Shown here: positions 22,076-24,824 of the stretch, one piece after another
Layout of the letters: each line of letters begins with the position of its first letter
How positions within the stretch are numbered: position 1 is the stretch's first letter
Assembly (NCBI GenBank): GCA_033791585.1
Contig: JASJGK010000060.1
Location: forward strand, 1 to 24,824
DNA length: 24,824 nt
Reading direction: 5' to 3'
DNA from: JASJGK01 sp033791585
GTDB taxonomy: Bacteria > SAR324 > XYD2-FULL-50-16
Translations under genes and position numbers: made by a program
Notes under the pieces: generated by a model
The model's database searches: none
Told to the model about the DNA's origin: nothing
What the model saw: only the letters and a program-made list of their open reading frames with translations

Positions 22076-23177
22076 TGTATCGGGCTATGTTGACCAGTAC
22101 CCCGACCATAAACATATTGATCACCAGACTGCTGCCCCCGTAGCTGATGAATGGTAGAGGGATACCCTTAGTTGGTAACAAGCCCATAACCACACCAAAA
22201 TTTAAGAAACTTTGCAGCGAGATGAGCATAGTGATGCCGAAGGCTAGGCTTTTACCAAAGTCTTCCTGACAGTGACCTGCAATCTCAAAGCCTTTGACCA
22301 TTAAGGTAACCAGCAACCCTAAAACCACGATGACCCCGATCAAACCAGCTTCTTCTGCTAAAATTGCTAAGATAAAGTCCGTGTGGGCCTCGGGTAAAAA
22401 GAATAGCTTTTGCCGTGAGTTACCTAATCCCAAACCAAAAACCCCACCTGTGGAAAAGGCGATAAAGGATTGGATCAACTGAAAACCTGTGTCTAGCGGG
22501 TCGGCCCAAGGGTCTAAAAAGCCTGTGATGCGGCGCATGCGGTAGCTTTTGCTGATGATTAGTAAAAAAGCCAAACCACCAATGCCAGAAAGGCTTAAAA
22601 ATAAATGGCTTAACCTCGCACCTGCCACAAAAATCATTGCCAACAAAGTGATGCTTATCAATACGGCCGTACCAAAGTCAGGTTGTAATAGGAGCAAAAA
22701 GAAAAAGACCCCTAACACTGTGAGCACAGGGAGTAGGCTTTGAGAAAATAACCCTAAAAGCTCTTTTTTACGGCCCAAAAAGCTTGCCAGCCAAGTGATT
22801 AGGGTGAATTTTAAAAGCTCTGAAGGCTGGAAGCCAAAGCCAAAAATCCGAATCCAACGGCGTGCATTGCCCACTTCTGTGCCAATTCCAGGGATTAAAA
22901 TCAAGAGCAGCAATACAAAGGTGCTGACCATCAAAAATGGCACTAGCTTTTGGTATACCTTGTAGTCTACTTTCAGACTGATACGTAGAGCCACGAGGCC
23001 GATGGCCAAATTAAAAATTTGTTTGATTAAAAAGTGGGAAGTGTTTCCCCAGTTTTTAAGGGCGTAGATCGCACTAGAGGAGTAGATCATAATTGTACCA
23101 ATGCCCAGTAGAGCAAAGAGTACGATAAGAATGATGAGGCCAGGATGGTGCTCTGCTTTTGCCTTTTTGATGGCCAT
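22047..23177 (-). CDS. ftsW: Peptidoglycan glycosyltransferase FtsW (SEDS family)
   Basis: FtsW polymerises lipid II into glycan strands at the division septum, with a cognate class B penicillin-binding protein. The 376 residues form about ten membrane helices. SEDS signatures are ARRWIRI, QPSELLKF (117-124), LQPDFGTA, FLPEAHTDFILAILAEE with the catalytic-type Asp D267, and the C-terminal GLLPTKGIPLPFISYGGSS. FtsW is preferred over RodA because murG follows directly, as in the division and cell wall cluster; the RodA alternative cannot be wholly excluded from sequence. It starts three bases after the stop of the acidic repeat protein, where murD would be expected in many bacteria. Confidence 0.92.
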   Translation of the reverse strand: MAIKKAKAEHHPGLIILIVLFALLGIGTIMIYSSSAIYALKNWGNTSHFLIKQIFNLAIGLVALRISLKVDYKVYQKLVPFLMVSTFVLLLLILIPGIGTEVGNARRWIRIFGFGFQPSELLKFTLITWLASFLGRKKELLGLFSQSLLPVLTVLGVFFFLLLLQPDFGTAVLISITLLAMIFVAGARLSHLFLSLSGIGGLAFLLIISKSYRMRRITGFLDPWADPLDTGFQLIQSFIAFSTGGVFGLGLGNSRQKLFFLPEAHTDFILAILAEEAGLIGVIVVLGLLVTLMVKGFEIAGHCQEDFGKSLAFGITMLISLQSFLNFGVVMGLLPTKGIPLPFISYGGSSLVINMFMVGVLVNIARYNDRQDAKGQ

Positions 23178-23180
23178 AGC

Positions 23181-24824
23181 CTAGTTATCTAGCTCTTCTT
23201 CAACAATCTGCTCTACCATTTCAGGTAGCATGGATTGGAGAGCATCTTTGATGGTTTCTGTAACAACGCCTTCAATCATACCGCTAAGTTGTTGTTTGAA
23301 TTCAGGGGTTACCTCTTCTAAATTTACAGCCTTTTCTAATGCGTCAACCTGAGGCTCTGGAACTTCAATAGGTTCAGCAACAACGGCTTCAGCTAGAGGC
23401 TCTGGAACTTCAATAGGTTCAGCAGCAACAGCTTCAACCTGAGGCTCTGGAATTTCAATAGGTTCAGCAACAACAGCCTCAACAGGGATCACCTCAGATG
23501 GTTGGCTGGAGGAATCGAAGTTTGTTGAAGCGTAGCTATCGTAGTCAATGCCTTTGACTTGGTTATCAACAGCAAGTCTGTTTGCTTCTGCCACGGATAT
23601 AACCGTATCTTCTTGAAAATTTGAGGGGAAATCTTCTTTTTCACTAATGAATTGGATGCCATTATCAATATCGTTAAAACTATAGCGATTTTTAACCCCT
23701 GTACTCTTAGGGAGTTTTAAGCTTGATTCAGGTGTGGCCTCTTCTTCGTTAAAGCCTTCACTCAAAGGCTTTAGATCGATTAAATCTTCTTCAATATCTG
23801 TTAGGCTTAGCTCTGTATCCAACGCTGTAGGGGGGTCCTCTGCAACAGCTTGGGCAGCGGCAATAGGTGCCGGGGATTCTTCTGCAACAGCTTGGGCAGC
23901 GGCAAAAGGGTCGTCGCTGGCAATAGGTGCCGGGGATTCTTCCGCAACAGCTTGGGCCGCGGCAAAAGGGTCGTTTGTTGCTGGTTCTTCTGCAACTGGA
24001 GTTTCTTTCACAATTTCTACCTGGGCTTCAGGCTCTTCTTCTGTTTCTATTTTGCTCATATGAAAGTCGCCCATTCCAAAAACTTCTGGCGAGACTTCAA
24101 TAACAACCGAGTCGGCTTCACTCAATTCTTTTAGGTCAGGGCCATCTTCATCTGAAGAGACTGTCTGAAACATTGGATTTTCAAAACTATCTTCTTGAGG
24201 AGGAGGGTCAACTGCGTCAATAGTATTCGCAATGTCATAGGCCTGATCTTCTTGGGATTCAAGATTGGAAAGATCTTCTTGGGAGGTTGAAGCTTCTGGA
24301 ATGCTGGTATCAAGCTCCACATCTTCTTTATTTACAACGTCATCGCTACCAAAAAAGCCAGACTCTGGTTCTTCTAAATCTGCAAGTGAGCTTTCTTCTG
24401 CAATTTCTGCATCGTCAAAAGCTCCGATATGATCATCTTCATCCTCTATATAGTCAAAGGAGTCCTCTTCCTCAAGGGCTTCTAACTCATTATCTTCTTC
24501 TAATTCATCATCTTCAAGGGAATCGACCTCTTCTAATTCATCGTCTTCAAGGGAATCGACCTCTTCTAATTCATCGTCTTCCTCTTCGATGTCCCCAAAG
24601 GAATCCTCTTCCGCAACTTCTGCATCATCAAAAGCTTCAAGGTCATCGTCTTCTTCGATGTCATCAAAGGAATCGTCTTCCGCAACTTCTACATCATCAA
24701 AAGCTTCAAGGTCATCGTCTTCCGCAACTTCTGCATCATCAAAAGCTTCAAGGTCATCGTCTTCTTCGTTGTCATCAAAAGAATCCTCTTCCGCAACTTC
24801 TGCATCATCAAAAGCTTCAAGGTC
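23181..24824 (-). CDS. Giant acidic repeat protein, probably disordered, upstream of ftsW (5' partial)
   Basis: The frame is open from 23181 to the window edge, so at least 547 residues are coded and the N-terminus is missing. The GTG at 24320 is internal. From the N-terminal side: a Glu/Asp zone of repeated DLEAFDDAEVAE units (about 100 residues), then DSLEDDELEEV repeats, a mixed acidic zone, an Ala/Pro zone (DPFAAAQAVAEESPAPIA), and three 15-residue units like VEAVVAEPIEIPEPQ. The last 45 residues are different: predicted helices ending in MLPEMVEQIVEEELDN. No membrane segment or signal is visible. I recognise no family. Repeats plus a terminal helical tail resemble scaffolds such as PopZ in layout only. 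The gene ends three bases before ftsW, so they are probably co-transcribed. Confidence 0.8.
   Translation of the reverse strand, partial: DLEAFDDAEVAEEDSFDDNEEDDDLEAFDDAEVAEDDDLEAFDDVEVAEDDSFDDIEEDDDLEAFDDAEVAEEDSFGDIEEEDDELEEVDSLEDDELEEVDSLEDDELEEDNELEALEEEDSFDYIEDEDDHIGAFDDAEIAEESSLADLEEPESGFFGSDDVVNKEDVELDTSIPEASTSQEDLSNLESQEDQAYDIANTIDAVDPPPQEDSFENPMFQTVSSDEDGPDLKELSEADSVVIEVSPEVFGMGDFHMSKIETEEEPEAQVEIVKETPVAEEPATNDPFAAAQAVAEESPAPIASDDPFAAAQAVAEESPAPIAAAQAVAEDPPTALDTELSLTDIEEDLIDLKPLSEGFNEEEATPESSLKLPKSTGVKNRYSFNDIDNGIQFISEKEDFPSNFQEDTVISVAEANRLAVDNQVKGIDYDSYASTNFDSSSQPSEVIPVEAVVAEPIEIPEPQVEAVAAEPIEVPEPLAEAVVAEPIEVPEPQVDALEKAVNLEEVTPEFKQQLSGMIEGVVTETIKDALQSMLPEMVEQIVEEELDN
23351..23485. 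repeat. Three tandem 45-bp units in the acidic protein gene
   Basis: Units start at 23351, 23396 and 23441 and encode 15-residue copies of the pattern xEAVxAEPIExPEPx. They differ at only a few bases, which indicates recent duplication in frame. Confidence 0.9.
23839..23974. repeat. 60-bp tandem units coding Ala/Pro repeats
   Basis: A 60-base unit (23881-23940) is followed by a partial copy (23941-23974) and preceded by a copy lacking exactly 18 bases (23839-23880). Because 18 is a multiple of three, the frame is kept. The product is the repeat AEESPAPIASDDPFAAAQAV. Confidence 0.88.
24498..24584. repeat. 33-bp tandem units coding DSLEDDELEEV
   Basis: Two full 33-base units (24498-24530 and 24531-24563, differing at one base) and a partial third up to 24584. 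Each encodes an 11-residue acidic copy. Confidence 0.9.
24611..24824. repeat. Higher-order 69+42-bp repeat array, running off the window
   Basis: Copies of a unit beginning CCGCAACTTCT start at 24611, 24680, 24722 and 24791. The spacings are 69, 42 and 69, so a 111-base (37-residue) super-unit made of a 23- and a 14-residue module repeats. The array continues beyond the window end. Confidence 0.88.

Noticed and set aside
23734..24134. Plus-strand frames of 94-109 codons across the repeat gene
   Set aside because: Reverse readings of the tandem repeats; the minus-strand frame is longer, open to the window end and in operon with ftsW.
23351..24824. Repeat arrays considered as a CRISPR
   Set aside because: Repeats are head-to-tail coding units with no unique spacers, all multiples of three.

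Overview
The window is a chromosomal stretch of a Gram-negative bacterium. The evidence is a secreted protein with a beta-barrel-like C-terminus, SecG, a peptidoglycan synthesis pair (FtsW, MurG) and AcnB-type aconitase. The gene mix (HslUV beside a MqnP/UbiA-type prenyltransferase, a large-type PurL without its glutaminase domain, an NtrC-type kinase/regulator pair, pgk-tpiA-secG) is most like Deltaproteobacteria in the broad sense (Desulfobacterota, Bdellovibrionota, SAR324-like lineages). That placement is an inference, with no rRNA or marker tree behind it. There are no tRNA or rRNA genes, insertion sequences, prophage genes or CRISPR arrays. Most of the window is housekeeping; the oddities are in the spacers and in the last 1.6 kb.

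Layout. (1) 1-4497, plus strand: a tight run of mazG (5' end cut by the window edge), rlmE, hslV, hslU, a UbiA-family prenyltransferase and a small Cys-rich protein. (2) 4498-7709: membrane histidine kinase and sigma-54-dependent response regulator. (3) 7710-10497: acnB, with its own leader and a strong terminator. (4) 10498-13632: purL, after a structured leader. (5) 13715-14472: a secreted outer-membrane-like protein with two hairpins at its 3' end. (6) 14584-17564: valS overlapping an SCP2-domain gene. (7) 17691-17912, minus strand: a 73-residue orphan, divergent from (8) 18205-20852: pgk-tpiA-secG-Nif3-like domain gene. (9) 20885-24824, minus strand: a giant acidic repeat protein (5' end outside the window), ftsW and murG, converging on block 8.

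How they fit together. Block 1 combines nucleotide sanitation, 23S rRNA methylation, ATP-dependent proteolysis and probably quinone synthesis. Blocks 3, 4 and 8 are central metabolism (TCA cycle, purines, lower glycolysis). Block 9 makes septal or lateral peptidoglycan. The strongest candidate for something undescribed is the protein read directly before ftsW: at least 547 residues, three separate tandem-repeat zones (Asp/Glu-rich, Ala/Pro-rich, Glu-Pro-rich) and a short helical C-terminus, an organisation reminiscent of pole-organising disordered proteins. A second point of interest is an imperfect inverted motif, CACCGTCT-N14-AGAC, shared by the leaders of the kinase gene and acnB, which suggests common control.
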